A DNA stretch of 64,000 bases from Burkholderiaceae bacterium (GCA_022843955.1 JALHMQ010000005.1:186001-250000); one strand, 5' to 3'. Counted from the stretch's first letter, positions 51,600 to 60,411 are shown. Program-made: numbers and translations. The notes: generated by a model not told the origin, from the sequence alone.

Positions 51600-52385
51600 C
51601 TAGCCGACGTCGCTGTCGCCCGACGCTTCGTGCGTGACGGCGTCGACGGTCCACCCGTCGCGGAGGCTCATGTGCAGCACCGAACCCGTTGGAGACCTCG
51701 CCACCCACGCCGTTGGTTTGCGCTCGTGCCGCGCCAGTGCGTCTGCCGCCAGCGCCAGCCGCCCACACTGCTCGGCCGCCGACAGCGTGTCCCACGCCGG
51801 ATCCATCAGCAGCGCGCTGAGCGATGTTTCGGTTGCCTGCCCCTCAGGGTCGTCCAGCGGCCTCTGAACCGCCTGGCCACCTGGCGAGTTCGTTACCGAC
51901 CGCTCCTCGAAGCCGAACGGGAACCGATGCGCCGGGTCCGCAAGGGCGAACAGGTGATAGCTGTTGGCGCCGTCGACCTTGCGGTCCTCGCTTGGGAAAA
52001 GTTCGACCGCCTCGTGCTTTGGCGACAGCAGCTTGTTCTTGATCGCCTGCAGCACGCGCCAGTCGCGGATCGTCTGTCGATCGACGCGCTTGATGATCAG
52101 GTGAACCATCTCCGGCACGCCATCGCGCGGCGGGATGCTGCTGACGTTGACCTGGTACGAGTTGCAGATTGACTTGAACACCGCGCTGTGGCGCATCTTG
52201 CGAACGGTCGCCTTCGCCGCCTTCTTGCCTACTCGAAAGTCGCTCATCACGCGCTTAATGCGCAGTTGGCTCTCCTCCATGTCCGCTCGCACGAACACTA
52301 GGTCGTCTGGTGTCGAGTGCCCTCGCGATGCCACGCGGCCCGCGATCGCATCACGCACCGCCTGTTCTATGGACGTGGCTCTCAT
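51600..52385 (-). CDS. Plasmid protein of unknown function (DUF7694-like central domain)
   Basis: A 261-residue protein. The central region IRDWRVLQAIKNKLLSPKHE, VELFPSEDRKVDGANSYHLF and HRFPFGFEER form a compact block I associate with a small family found on plasmids and phages (remembered as DUF7694); its function is unknown. The N-terminus is basic and helical (GKKAAKATVRKMRHS), and the C-terminal ~60 residues are a separate part (LALAADALARHERKPTAWVA). GAGGAGG precedes the ATG. It is the last gene of the long minus-strand operon, 26 nt after dnaN. Confidence 0.65.
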   Translation of the reverse strand: MRATSIEQAVRDAIAGRVASRGHSTPDDLVFVRADMEESQLRIKRVMSDFRVGKKAAKATVRKMRHSAVFKSICNSYQVNVSSIPPRDGVPEMVHLIIKRVDRQTIRDWRVLQAIKNKLLSPKHEAVELFPSEDRKVDGANSYHLFALADPAHRFPFGFEERSVTNSPGGQAVQRPLDDPEGQATETSLSALLMDPAWDTLSAAEQCGRLALAADALARHERKPTAWVARSPTGSVLHMSLRDGWTVDAVTHEASGDSDVG

Positions 52386-52411
52386 CGCCTCCTCGTCTCT
52401 GCGTCTACGGG

Positions 52412-53518
52412 TTAGAGCCTGGTCGGCATCAGCACATGCCGGTAGGTCGGGTCGCTCTCCACCGTCATCAGCGCACTCGACAGCGCATCGTTGAATCGCA
52501 GGGTCACTGCCGCGTCGCCGACGCTTCCCACCGCGTCGATGACGTAGTCGATGTTGAAGCCGATCGTCAGAGGCGCGCCGTCGTACTCGCCGTCGACCGT
52601 CTCCTCCGCGTTCTCGGCGTCCTGGTTCGCCACCGCCAACTTGGCACTGCCGTCGCCCAGGCTTACTTCGACCACACGCAGTTTCTCGCCCGCCAGGATC
52701 GCTGCCCGCATCAGGCTGCGGCTCAGATCCTCGCGCTTGACCACCATCCTGTTGGTCATCCGGTCCGACTGAGGCACGACTCGGTCGTAGTCGGGGTAGG
52801 CGCCGACGATCACCTTCGACACCAGCCTGGTCGAACCGAAGCGGAAGCTCACCTGCGCGTCCGCGAACCCGACCTGCACCAGTTCGTCGTCGTCGTCCGG
52901 CAGCAACTTACCGAGTTCGCTAATCACCTTGCGCGGCACGACGTGACGGGCCTTGCCTTTGGCATCTTGCGTTTCCAGCCTCGTCAGCGACAGCCGATGC
53001 CCGTCGGTCGCCACGAGCGTCAGCTCGTTGCCCGCCAGCACGAAGAGCATGCCGTTCAGGTAGTAGCGCAGGTCCGACACAGCCATCGTCACCTCGATCT
53101 GCTTCAGACGGGCGCGCAGCTTCCCGGCCGGCACGGTGAACGTCGCCGTCGGCTTGTCCTCGGACATGATTGGAAACTCGGCCGCCGGCACCGCCTGCAA
53201 CTTGAAGCGACTCTTGCCGGCCTTGACTTGCAGCTGCTTCCCAGCCTCGATCACGACGTCGCCATCCGGCAGGGCGCGCACCAACTCGACCAGCTTGCGA
53301 GCCGAGGTCGCCGTCGTGGTGTTCTCGCGTCCGGCGCCAATCGTTGCCTTCGTCTCCACCTGCATCTCGATGTCGCTCGTGAGCAGCGTGACCTCCGCAC
53401 CCTCCTGACGGATCAGTACGTTCGCCACCATCGCCAGCGCCGGCTTGTTAGGCACCACCCCCGCTACCCGCTGCAGCGGACGCAGCAGCTCGCCACGTTC
53501 TGCCTTGATCATTGCCAT
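52412..53518 (-). CDS. dnaN: DNA polymerase III beta subunit (sliding clamp), element-encoded
   Basis: A 368-residue full-length clamp. The three-domain pattern is intact: LLRPLQRVAGVVPNKPALAM at the start, YYLNGMLFVLAGNELTLVAT and DGHRLSL in the middle, and the C-terminal MPTRL tail, the equivalent of the MPMRL end that lines the client pocket. GAGGAG precedes the ATG. A second clamp on a mobile element suggests that the element recruits its own polymerases, ligase or nuclease; a ligase and nuclease genes lie in the same operon. Confidence 0.96.
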   Translation of the reverse strand: MAMIKAERGELLRPLQRVAGVVPNKPALAMVANVLIRQEGAEVTLLTSDIEMQVETKATIGAGRENTTTATSARKLVELVRALPDGDVVIEAGKQLQVKAGKSRFKLQAVPAAEFPIMSEDKPTATFTVPAGKLRARLKQIEVTMAVSDLRYYLNGMLFVLAGNELTLVATDGHRLSLTRLETQDAKGKARHVVPRKVISELGKLLPDDDDELVQVGFADAQVSFRFGSTRLVSKVIVGAYPDYDRVVPQSDRMTNRMVVKREDLSRSLMRAAILAGEKLRVVEVSLGDGSAKLAVANQDAENAEETVDGEYDGAPLTIGFNIDYVIDAVGSVGDAAVTLRFNDALSSALMTVESDPTYRHVLMPTRL

Positions 53519-53581
53519 CTGTCGCTCCTCGTGTCGCCGCGTCGCGGCCTTGAGTTGATCTTCTCGCTTCCCACGCCGACT

Positions 53582-54002
53582 TCAAGACTCCGGCGTGTCC
53601 CAGCCGCACAGGGCCAGAACCTCCGGCGCTGCGTCCGCAAGCTTCACCGCGATCGCCTCGATCGCCTCCTCGTCGTGCTGCGTCTTGCCCACGCCCAGTA
53701 GAAGCAGATGCAACAGCTCGTGGTAGATGCTCCTTGCCTGTTCTTTCGCATCGGATTCGCTGTCGATCAGCAGCAGTACGCGCCCGCCGGTGGCCGTTGC
53801 CAGCATCCCCTGCCCCAGCAACGGCCTGCGCTGCACGCGCAACGGGAAGCCGGCTGCCCGGCCACTGCGTTGACTCGCTGCCCGCACAGCCAGCGGCTCC
53901 CCCTTTGTTCTTCGGCATCGCCTGGCGCGCCAGCCCGCACACCCTGCAGTCGCAGCCGTTGACCGGCAGCTCCTGAGCCCCACGGTCCGCTCGGTGCGCC
54001 AT
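53582..54002 (-). pseudogene. HExxH metalloprotein gene with an apparent one-base frameshift
   Basis: ATG 54002 has AGGAG at a 6-nt spacing and opens a coherent frame with NGCDCRVCGLARQAMPKNKG. In the neighbouring frame sequence continues with EPLAVRAASQRSGRAAGFPL, then VLLLIDSESDAKEQARSIYH and the zinc motif HELLH, ending LALCGWDTPES. The two frames meet in AAAGGGGGAG; removing one G of the G5 tract joins them into one ~139-residue protein with an N-terminal Cys motif and a metallopeptidase-like HExxH. Either an assembly indel or a mutation. It lies in the PRTRC operon between the RecE-like nuclease and dnaN genes. Confidence 0.7.
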
Positions 54003-54011
54003 GGCAATCTC

Positions 54012-54887
54012 CTATGCCCAGCTTGGCAAGTCGATCCACTGCGCCTCGCCATCCGGCTGCAGCGGCGGATAGACGCCGTCCGCCTTCCACGTCGCCACCC
54101 TTCTCAGCGCTTGTCTGAACAGCCGCTCGCCCCGGCGCATGAACGTTTCGGTCGGCCGGTACACCGCCACAGAGAAAGGTGGGGACTTCTCAGCGGCAAT
54201 GAACCGCCACTCAGGCCGCCGCCCCGTCACCCGGTACACGCCCTCGCAGTACATCGCCGCCGACAGCGGGTAGCCGAACCGCACGCACTGCTTTGCGAAC
54301 GCATCTTCCGAGGCGTCCGTGCAGGACTTCAGATCGCTTACGATGTTTAGGTCTTCGTTCCAGACGTCCGCCTTCACCTTCAGGCGCAAGCCGGTTTCCG
54401 GGTCGACCCAGACGAACGCCACTTCGCGCTCCGCGCCACCCATCAGGCGCGCCGCCGTCCTGTGGCGCCCCGCGCTCCAGCGGATCGCCTCCAGCTCAGC
54501 ACGCCACTCCTGAGGGATTGGCGTGCGCGCACTGCAAACGACGAGCTGTGCTTCCTTCTCCGCCTTGCCGGCCTTGGTGCGCGCATCCACGCGCTGAACG
54601 CAGAAGTACTCCTGATCGAACTTCTCCGGCTCAAGCATGTAGGTGTGCAGCGCCGACCCGTATAGCAGCGCCTCGCTTGACTCGTCCGTATCGGACAGGG
54701 CGGCGAGGAAGTGCTCGCCGCTGACAAGCGCCGGCTTTAACCGCGTCGATGACAGCGCGGAGCGATCAGCGTGGTAGGCGTCGTTACTCAGTCCACGGAT
54801 GATGCCGAGCGGCAGAGCGATGTGCGCCTCCCGCCCGCCCTGCTCCGTAGCGACGGTGTCTTGCACTACTGCCAGGCTCTCTTCCAT
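54012..54887 (-). CDS. RecE/exodeoxyribonuclease VIII-like PD-(D/E)XK nuclease (DUF3799 type)
   Basis: A 291-residue protein with the layout of phage RecE-like nucleases. IIRGLSNDAYHADRSALSST and LLYGSALHTYMLEPEKFDQE are the N-terminal signature with the conserved His. The catalytic part is LRLKVKADVWNEDLNIVSDL followed by K-S (D-x(n)-D-x-K), then AMYCEGVYRVTGRRPEWRFI. GGAGG lies 5 nt before the ATG. Such nucleases resect double-stranded ends for single-strand annealing; no RecT/Bet-like annealing protein was recognised in the window. Confidence 0.85.
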   Translation of the reverse strand: MEESLAVVQDTVATEQGGREAHIALPLGIIRGLSNDAYHADRSALSSTRLKPALVSGEHFLAALSDTDESSEALLYGSALHTYMLEPEKFDQEYFCVQRVDARTKAGKAEKEAQLVVCSARTPIPQEWRAELEAIRWSAGRHRTAARLMGGAEREVAFVWVDPETGLRLKVKADVWNEDLNIVSDLKSCTDASEDAFAKQCVRFGYPLSAAMYCEGVYRVTGRRPEWRFIAAEKSPPFSVAVYRPTETFMRRGERLFRQALRRVATWKADGVYPPLQPDGEAQWIDLPSWA

Positions 54888-54937
54888 CTGCGCCTCCGAA
54901 TCGGTGTGAAGCTATGGTCGCTTGGCGTTCGGCGGCC

Positions 54938-55486
54938 TCAACCCCTGTCCGACCGGGTCGAGTCGCCGCCGAGTCGCACCATCCGCGCCCCGCGCGACTC
55001 CGCTTCGTCGAGGACCGCCATCAAGTCGACGGGCATGGGCATGAGTCCGGCCAGCTTTGGCACGGCAACGAACGCACCCCCATCGAACAGCACCACTGCC
55101 AGCCCGCCCTTTGCAGGCTCTTCACCGCCGAGCCACGCCCAGGATGTCGGCGCCAGGCGGCTGGCAGCTACCTCCATGTAGGCGTGCACTCCATTTGGCA
55201 GAAGGTAAGACAAGCCCGCCGCGCGCTGCCCGCGCGGCAGACCGTTGCGAACCCCACGACCCGTGTGCGCCGCATACACGCCCGCCGCAAGCCAGTACCC
55301 GCTCAAGGGGCCCTTCCGGCGTCGCCAGTTCAACTGTGCGAGGGCTTCCGCCTGCTGCTTGAACTCGCCGCATAGATCGGCGATCAGCGCTCTCGCATCC
55401 GCCGGAAGCGCCCGCAGTTTCGCCATTGCTGGCAGACATGTCAGCGGGTTGATCCGCTTCGCCTCCTTCACTGCCCTTTCGCTCAT
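54938..55486 (-). CDS. Unknown protein in the PRTRC operon
   Basis: A 182-residue protein beginning MSERAVKEAKRINPLTCLPA, with a helical N-terminus (LRALPADARALIADLCGEFK) and a beta-rich second half (GLSYLLPNGVHAYMEVAASR, GLAVVLFDGGAFVAVPKLAG). The start is placed at 55486; an upstream in-frame start (55528) overlaps less coherent sequence. No family was recognised. It is in line with the nuclease gene downstream (about 50 nt). Confidence 0.6.
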   Translation of the reverse strand: MSERAVKEAKRINPLTCLPAMAKLRALPADARALIADLCGEFKQQAEALAQLNWRRRKGPLSGYWLAAGVYAAHTGRGVRNGLPRGQRAAGLSYLLPNGVHAYMEVAASRLAPTSWAWLGGEEPAKGGLAVVLFDGGAFVAVPKLAGLMPMPVDLMAVLDEAESRGARMVRLGGDSTRSDRG

Positions 55487-55680
55487 CGTCTCGCCCTTCG
55501 TCGGCCGTATCCACGGCTGTTGCACCATGTTCGGTTGTCGCCGTTCAGGTTCAAGCCCGCGCGCCCCTGTTACGCCAAGTCATTCGAGGCGAGCGGCGCA
55601 CCGGCCGCAAGCGCGATCGACCACGCTTTCGACGCGCTCTGCAACCTGGTGCGCCGCGCTCCGGCCGATCGTGCAGCGCG

Positions 55681-56079
55681 CTATTCGATCGCCGCGCCGC
55701 CCGTCCGCGCCTCTGCTGGGAGATCCCTGTATGTCGCCGTCGCGATCGCGTCCTCCTGGACGTCGAACGATCTCGCTGCCAGGCTGTAGATGTCGTCGGT
55801 ACTGATCGTCACCGACTCGCCCGTCGAGCGCACCGCCACAGCCCTCGCGCCCATCTCCCGCATCCTGTCCGCATGCACGCTGATCAGGACTGCCACCTGC
55901 CCGTCTACAAGATGCGCCGCAATGAGGTCTTCCAGCGTTGTGTCGCCGTCCTTTGTGGCGATCGGGTTGTCGAAGCCGTCTGCGCCCTCCACGCTCACGA
56001 ACCAAGGTGCCAACGGGTGCTCGTCGGCGACATTGCCCGTTCCGTCGAGCGCCTTGATGAGTGCCGCCGCGTCCTTCAC
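55681..56079 (-). CDS. Unknown protein in the PRTRC operon (start uncertain)
   Basis: At least 132 residues (KDAAALIKALDGTG..., then VEGADGFDNPIATKDGDTTL, GQVAVLISVHADRMREMGAR). The frame continues upstream of the GTG at 56079 with LRTNYFR, which reads like a true N-terminus (compare proteins that open with xTNYFxVKD) and would start at a CTG (56100), 15 nt after AAGGAG. A rare CTG start is therefore possible. No catalytic motif is seen. It lies about 87 nt after the ligase gene. Confidence 0.6.
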   Translation of the reverse strand: MKDAAALIKALDGTGNVADEHPLAPWFVSVEGADGFDNPIATKDGDTTLEDLIAAHLVDGQVAVLISVHADRMREMGARAVAVRSTGESVTISTDDIYSLAARSFDVQEDAIATATYRDLPAEARTGGAAIE

Positions 56080-56186
56080 GCGGAAGTAGTTGGTGCGCAG
56101 TGTTCAAGCGCGTTGCTCCTTCGTTGTCCGTTGGTAAATGCGTTGCCGCGGCGACCGCCGGCGGCAACGCTCGGTGGCGTGAACGC

Positions 56187-57299
56187 CTACGCCGCAAGTA
56201 GCGAGAGCTGGCCGTTGGCCGGTTTCGTGCGCGTGATCTGCAGGAGGGTTGCGTCCCCGCGCGACACATCGCTACGCACGCCGATGAACGTCGGCTGGTA
56301 CAGCGCGCCATCCTCGCTGGCCCGGTACAAGTACCGCACCTCGATGAGCGTGTTCTCGGCCGGCACGCCGGCATTCGGCGGAATCGACACCTTGCCCACG
56401 TAGACCAGCGCTCCTGCCGCGTCGAGAAGTCCCATTCGCACCGAGCGCTTGTCGCCGCTTTCTCCCAGCACGATCACTGTCGCCGACTCCCAGAACTTGT
56501 GCTTGAGCGCATCGCCACCGCTGTTCGGCCGCCCTGCCCGGTACGGCGCGTCCAGGCGCCTCGCCACCACCCCCTCGGCGTTCGCTGCCTCCAACCGTGT
56601 CACCAGTGCGCACTTGGCCTCCTCCGTCGTCGCCACCGGCACCAGTTGAAACAGCTCCGGCGCATCGACTGACGCCAACAGCGCCGTCAACCGAGCGTGT
56701 CGGTCTTCGAACGAGGCGTCACGCAGGTCTTCGCCGTCGATGAGCAGATCGAAGGCAAAGAGCCGTCCGCCGATCTGCTCGCCGTCGATGAGCGCCAAGC
56801 GGCCGAGCGACCCAAGCGGCCCCTGCCACTCGACCGGCACGCCGACGAACTCACCGCGGCGGTTGATACCGCGCACCTGCGTGCCTTCCACCAGCACCAG
56901 CCGCCGCTCGCCGTCCATCTTCTGCTGGAAGCAGAACGCGCTTATCGCTGCCATTTCCTCCAGATCAGTGCGATCGACCGTATTCAGCAGTTGCGGCAGG
57001 TAGCCGGAGGCCTCGCCGGTGTCCGTCCCCACCTCGCGCTTGCCAATCTCGCAGGCGACGTAGCCTTTCGCCTTCTTCTCCGCGACCAGCTTCTTCTCGA
57101 TCGCCTCGGCCTTGTCGCGCGCCACCGGGGTGGCCGTCTTGGTGCCCGCTGTCAGCGCGCTGCCGCGTCTACCGTAGGCGAAGTCGACGGTGAACGCGTC
57201 ATCACCTGCCTGTCTCAAGTAGACGTGATATTCCTTGTCGGCGCGCACACTGGGGTCGCTGAGGAACAACGACGTGGTGCGGACGAGTTGATTGCTCAT
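56187..57299 (-). CDS. WGR domain fused to an ATP-dependent DNA ligase
   Basis: A 370-residue protein. Residues ~1-80 are a WGR domain (KEYHVYLRQAGDDAFTVDFA then YGRRGS). Residues ~135-280 are the nucleotidyltransferase domain: the adenylation motif FCFQQKMDGERRLV (K-x-D-G-x-R), LIDGEQIGGRLFAFDLLIDG (motif with E and F), NAEGVVARRLDAPYRAGR (EGxVxR) and ALKHKFWESATVIVLG (K-x-K). A small OB domain follows (GALVYVGKVSIPPN, LIEVRYLYRASE). It probably seals nicks in DNA; the WGR domain, known from PARPs, recognises 5'-phosphorylated breaks. AGGAGA precedes the ATG. Confidence 0.88.
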   Translation of the reverse strand: MSNQLVRTTSLFLSDPSVRADKEYHVYLRQAGDDAFTVDFAYGRRGSALTAGTKTATPVARDKAEAIEKKLVAEKKAKGYVACEIGKREVGTDTGEASGYLPQLLNTVDRTDLEEMAAISAFCFQQKMDGERRLVLVEGTQVRGINRRGEFVGVPVEWQGPLGSLGRLALIDGEQIGGRLFAFDLLIDGEDLRDASFEDRHARLTALLASVDAPELFQLVPVATTEEAKCALVTRLEAANAEGVVARRLDAPYRAGRPNSGGDALKHKFWESATVIVLGESGDKRSVRMGLLDAAGALVYVGKVSIPPNAGVPAENTLIEVRYLYRASEDGALYQPTFIGVRSDVSRGDATLLQITRTKPANGQLSLLAA

Positions 57300-57363
57300 C
57301 GTGCTTTCTCCTGGTGATGGCGCAGCGCGCCGGGAGATCAGGATCGCGCGTTAAGCGGCCGCT

Positions 57364-57729
57364 TCAACCCCGCCCCGCTGCCCTCACCAGAGCGCGCTCA
57401 AGCACGACAGCGACATGCGGTAAGGCGCCGCGGCACACCATCAGCGCCCGCCGCGCCGCCTCCTTCTCCTGCTGCCCAGCCTGCTGTTTGAGCTTGTCGA
57501 TCAGCGGCGCCACCAGCGCATCGGCCTTGATAAGACTGCTCCGCTCCAACCGCGCCTGCGCTGTCCGGACTGAGCCGTCGTGGCGGACGAGCGACGGGAC
57601 ATGCACGCTGCGAAGGGCGCGCGCCACGTCCTCGACGCACCGCGCGCGTTCAACCTGGCGCGCGGCCAAGTCGATACTGCTGTGGGCTTGCTCGATGAGC
57701 CGGTTCAGGTACCAGAGGGTCGCGTTCAT
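57364..57729 (-). CDS. Helical protein of unknown function upstream of the ligase gene
   Basis: A 121-residue, almost fully helical protein (MNATLWYLNRLIEQAHSSID, IKADALVAPLIDKLKQQAGQ, EKEAARRALMVCRG) with coiled-coil character. No motif or family. It is followed after 65 nt by the WGR-ligase gene and preceded by the large unknown gene, all on one strand. Confidence 0.6.
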   Translation of the reverse strand: MNATLWYLNRLIEQAHSSIDLAARQVERARCVEDVARALRSVHVPSLVRHDGSVRTAQARLERSSLIKADALVAPLIDKLKQQAGQQEKEAARRALMVCRGALPHVAVVLERALVRAAGRG

Positions 57730-57779
57730 CCCAACATGGTCTGTCGCTGCTGCGCCCGATCAAGCCCCGCCCTGCGCCG

Positions 57780-59354
57780 CTACCCCGTGCGCGCCACCTC
57801 CGCAGCGGCCTTCGCCGCCGCGAGCGCGAGCCTTGCGTAGGCCAGCGACGGGTTGCGCTTCGATAGCCGTACAGCGCGCCGATCGTTCGGGTTGACGAGG
57901 TGAGGGATCGCCACTGCCCCCTTTTTGATTTCCCTGATTTCGGAGTACCCGGTGGCGATGAGCTGGTCGATCAGCGCCTTGAAAGTCATCTCCGATCCGT
58001 CGAACTGCACTTTGGCAGTTGCGGCCACCCGCTCGGTGATCCGCCGGTCCTCCTCGGCTCGCTCGGCTGCCCGCCGCGCTTCCCGCCCTGACTCGTCGGC
58101 CGCCTTCCGTTCCTTCTCTTCGACCTCGAACCGCTTGGCGTCATCGTCGCTCATGTCACAGAACGCGAAAATCCGCCGCCGACGTTCCGCCGCGCGCACA
58201 CCGAGCGTCGCCAACCCGAATCTCTCCTTCGCGAACTTCCGCGACGTCCGGTTGTGGTCGTCTGCGACATCGAACGCGTGCAACAACTGCCGCACGTTCT
58301 TCGTGCGCAGTGCGCCCACGATGTGTCCTGCCCGTTCGATGTCCGAGTCCCTGATGCCCGTCTCCAGCGAGCCGATCGTCGCCTCATAGGTTCGCTTGCT
58401 CACGCGTCCAGCCGCCCGGTCTCCGTCCAGCCGGTCCCTTTCAATGCCGACCCTGCGCTGATAGAGCTGCTCTGCCAGCGCCTGGACGTCGACGTCCGCC
58501 ACGGTTGCGGCTGGCACCGGCGGCGTGGCTGAACGCTCAGGCGCCAATAGCCCGGCCGCGTACAGCGCGTCGTCCATGTCGACCGCCAACTCGCGCCGCT
58601 CCGGCACCATCGCCAGCACGACCTGAATGAATGGCTCAGCCGTCTTCGCCGTGGCGCGCAGGCCTGCCAGCTTCAGCAAGCCAATCAGGATCCGCAGCGC
58701 ATGGAGGCTCAAGCGACCGCGCAACCCCGCTTCATCTGCCATAGCGCGCCCGGCATCGGACATCGACCGTCGGGCGTCGTCGACGCTCTCCTGCGGCACT
58801 GGCTCTCCCGCCGCCAGCGCGTACTCCACGTGGACCTCATAACGAGCGTTGGTGCCGATCTGCCGATCGATCACCGGCCCGTTGTGTCCGTAGCCGAACG
58901 CGTCGAGGAACGCGCGATCCATCCAGCGCTTCGCTTCGTCACTTCCGGCGATTCCGCTGTAGCAGCCGAACGTTGTCGCGCCGATCGCGTTGAATCCCTC
59001 CCAGTCGAGGCGGCGCATCTGCCATGGCTTCACCCGTCGACCTTCGATTGCCATCATCTCCGCGAACATCTGCTGCACCAGGCAAGGCGTCGGCATGTCG
59101 ACGCGCAGCCCTGAGCGTGCATCCCCTCGCTGCAGCAGTGGCAACGCCTCGCCGTCCCCCTGCGTCACTGCCGCGACGGCCGACTCGAGACCGTGGCACG
59201 TTGGTTTGTTGACGACCGCAAGGACATGCGCGAGCGCCGGCACGATGACGACGTTTCCCCCTGTGTCCTTCAGCGTGAAAGGCCCGTGCGGGTACGCGAC
59301 GATTCCGCACTCGCCGCTTGCCCCGAACAGTTGCTGCTGGTGTTCGATCTGCAT
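57780..59354 (-). CDS. Large unknown protein of the PRTRC operon
   Basis: A 524-residue protein with AAGGAGG before the ATG. The N-terminal ~170 residues (HGLESAVAAVTQGDGEALPL, MMAIEGRRVKPWQMRRLDWE) look like a separate domain. A helical middle follows (LHALRILIGLLKLAGLRATA), then a section with IERDRLDGDRAAGRVSKRTY and RNRTSRKFAKERFG-like sequence. Residues ~400-450 are a charged coiled coil (EEKERKAADESGREARRAAE), and the end is basic. No catalytic motif or family is recognised; the size and central position suggest a key component of the operon. Confidence 0.7.
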   Translation of the reverse strand: MQIEHQQQLFGASGECGIVAYPHGPFTLKDTGGNVVIVPALAHVLAVVNKPTCHGLESAVAAVTQGDGEALPLLQRGDARSGLRVDMPTPCLVQQMFAEMMAIEGRRVKPWQMRRLDWEGFNAIGATTFGCYSGIAGSDEAKRWMDRAFLDAFGYGHNGPVIDRQIGTNARYEVHVEYALAAGEPVPQESVDDARRSMSDAGRAMADEAGLRGRLSLHALRILIGLLKLAGLRATAKTAEPFIQVVLAMVPERRELAVDMDDALYAAGLLAPERSATPPVPAATVADVDVQALAEQLYQRRVGIERDRLDGDRAAGRVSKRTYEATIGSLETGIRDSDIERAGHIVGALRTKNVRQLLHAFDVADDHNRTSRKFAKERFGLATLGVRAAERRRRIFAFCDMSDDDAKRFEVEEKERKAADESGREARRAAERAEEDRRITERVAATAKVQFDGSEMTFKALIDQLIATGYSEIREIKKGAVAIPHLVNPNDRRAVRLSKRNPSLAYARLALAAAKAAAEVARTG

Positions 59355-59464
59355 GTAGACGCCTCCTTGATTGACGTCTCCATGCTCGCGCGCGACTTCG
59401 CGGCTTCAACCCTTGTCAGCCATCCAGGCGCGAGTCGTCGCGGCCTGGTGCAGCACTGGCGCCT

Positions 59465-59668
59465 CTACGTGCTGCCAGTGCTGTCGTCTGCCGCGCCCCC
59501 GCTCAGCTCAAGGGCGGCTTGCCCGACGCTCTCCAGCGCGTACGGGCCGTACACCGTCGCGCCGATCTCCGCGCCACCAAGCAGTGAGCCGAGTTGACCG
59601 GCAACGTCGTCCGCGGTCATGTCTGCCGTGCCGTCCAGCACCACGATCAAGGCTGTCTGTCTTTCCAT
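59465..59668 (-). CDS. Small protein between WGR and large unknown gene
   Basis: A 67-residue acidic protein (ERQTALIVVLDGTADMTADD, LGGAEIGATVYGPYALESVG) with a strand-helix start that could be a small ferredoxin-like fold. It follows the WGR gene after 12 nt on the same strand. The family is unknown and the ribosome binding site is weak. Confidence 0.5.
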   Translation of the reverse strand: MERQTALIVVLDGTADMTADDVAGQLGSLLGGAEIGATVYGPYALESVGQAALELSGGAADDSTGST

Positions 59669-59680
59669 GCTTTCTGCGCC

Positions 59681-60061
59681 CTAGATACCAACATCAATTT
59701 CCGCGTTCACGATGACCAAAGTGTTCAGTACCGACGGCTTCACGGCTGACTTCGCGCTCGTTGCACGCGCAGCCGCCGTAGCGCTTGCGGTCGGTGCGCC
59801 ACGCGTGCTCGGCACGGCTTGGTCGCTCACCTCTGTATAGCCGCCATCCACCTTCTTGCGTGCCGCTTCGCTCGCCGCCGACATGGCGCTCGAGCGCGCG
59901 GTCGCGGTGGCGATCACCTTCGATTGGAGCTTGGCCCCAATCGCGCCCCAGAGCGTCTTGACCTCGAACTGGTTACCGCCGAGGTCGTTGACGTGAACCT
60001 CGTAGTGCGCGTTCCGCCCGGTCCGGTGCTGCAGGACGATCTTTCGAACCACTGTGCTCAT
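59681..60061 (-). CDS. Stand-alone WGR-domain protein
   Basis: A 126-residue protein. The first ~75 residues are a WGR domain: RNAHYEVHVNDLGGNQFEVK then TLWGAIGAKLQSKV with W-G-x-x-G, and ARKKVDGGYTEV closing the fold. The tail is Ala/Ser/Thr-rich. WGR domains bind DNA ends or nicks in PARPs; this stand-alone copy lies three genes upstream of a WGR-ligase fusion, so the two may share a DNA-break-recognition role. Confidence 0.78.
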   Translation of the reverse strand: MSTVVRKIVLQHRTGRNAHYEVHVNDLGGNQFEVKTLWGAIGAKLQSKVIATATARSSAMSAASEAARKKVDGGYTEVSDQAVPSTRGAPTASATAAARATSAKSAVKPSVLNTLVIVNAEIDVGI

Positions 60062-60127
60062 GCCTAAACCGCTCCCTCACTGAGCGCTGTGCTCTCCGCT
60101 TACAGTGTCCATCGCCGTCCAGGTCTT

Positions 60128-60364
60128 TCAACTAGCGGGAGCGATGCTTGTGGCGTCGTTGTCGGGCGCGCCGATCGCCTCTGTCCAGTCCGCGACGAAA
60201 CACACACCTTCGACCCCATTCGCCCGGACCTGCCGAACCCGCTTGTGCGTGACGTTCATTGCCTCAGCAAGACCGGCGATGGTCTTGCGGTGCAAGCGCA
60301 TCAGCCTGCGAACCTCATGACCGGATAGTCGCGCTGGCGCGAATTGGAGTTGCGCGTTGCTCAT
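60128..60364 (-). CDS. Small helix-turn-helix protein
   Basis: A 78-residue protein with a helix-turn-helix of plasmid type (LSGHEVRRLMRLHRKTIAGL, AEAMNVTHKRVRQVRANGV). The pattern R-R-L-x-R-x-H-R-K-T-I-x-x-L-A is familiar from short proteins on large plasmids that probably bind DNA as Cro-like regulators. The C-terminal half has WTEAIG and an acidic tail. It is in line with the WGR gene downstream. Confidence 0.7.
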   Translation of the reverse strand: MSNAQLQFAPARLSGHEVRRLMRLHRKTIAGLAEAMNVTHKRVRQVRANGVEGVCFVADWTEAIGAPDNDATSIAPAS

Positions 60365-60411
60365 GGCGTCATCTTGCGATGAACGCCCGCCGTTTCAACG
60401 CCGCGAGCTTC

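Noticed and set aside
52310-53701. 463-codon plus-strand frame over dnaN
   Set aside because: His/Arg/Gln-rich shadow opposite an intact sliding clamp gene.
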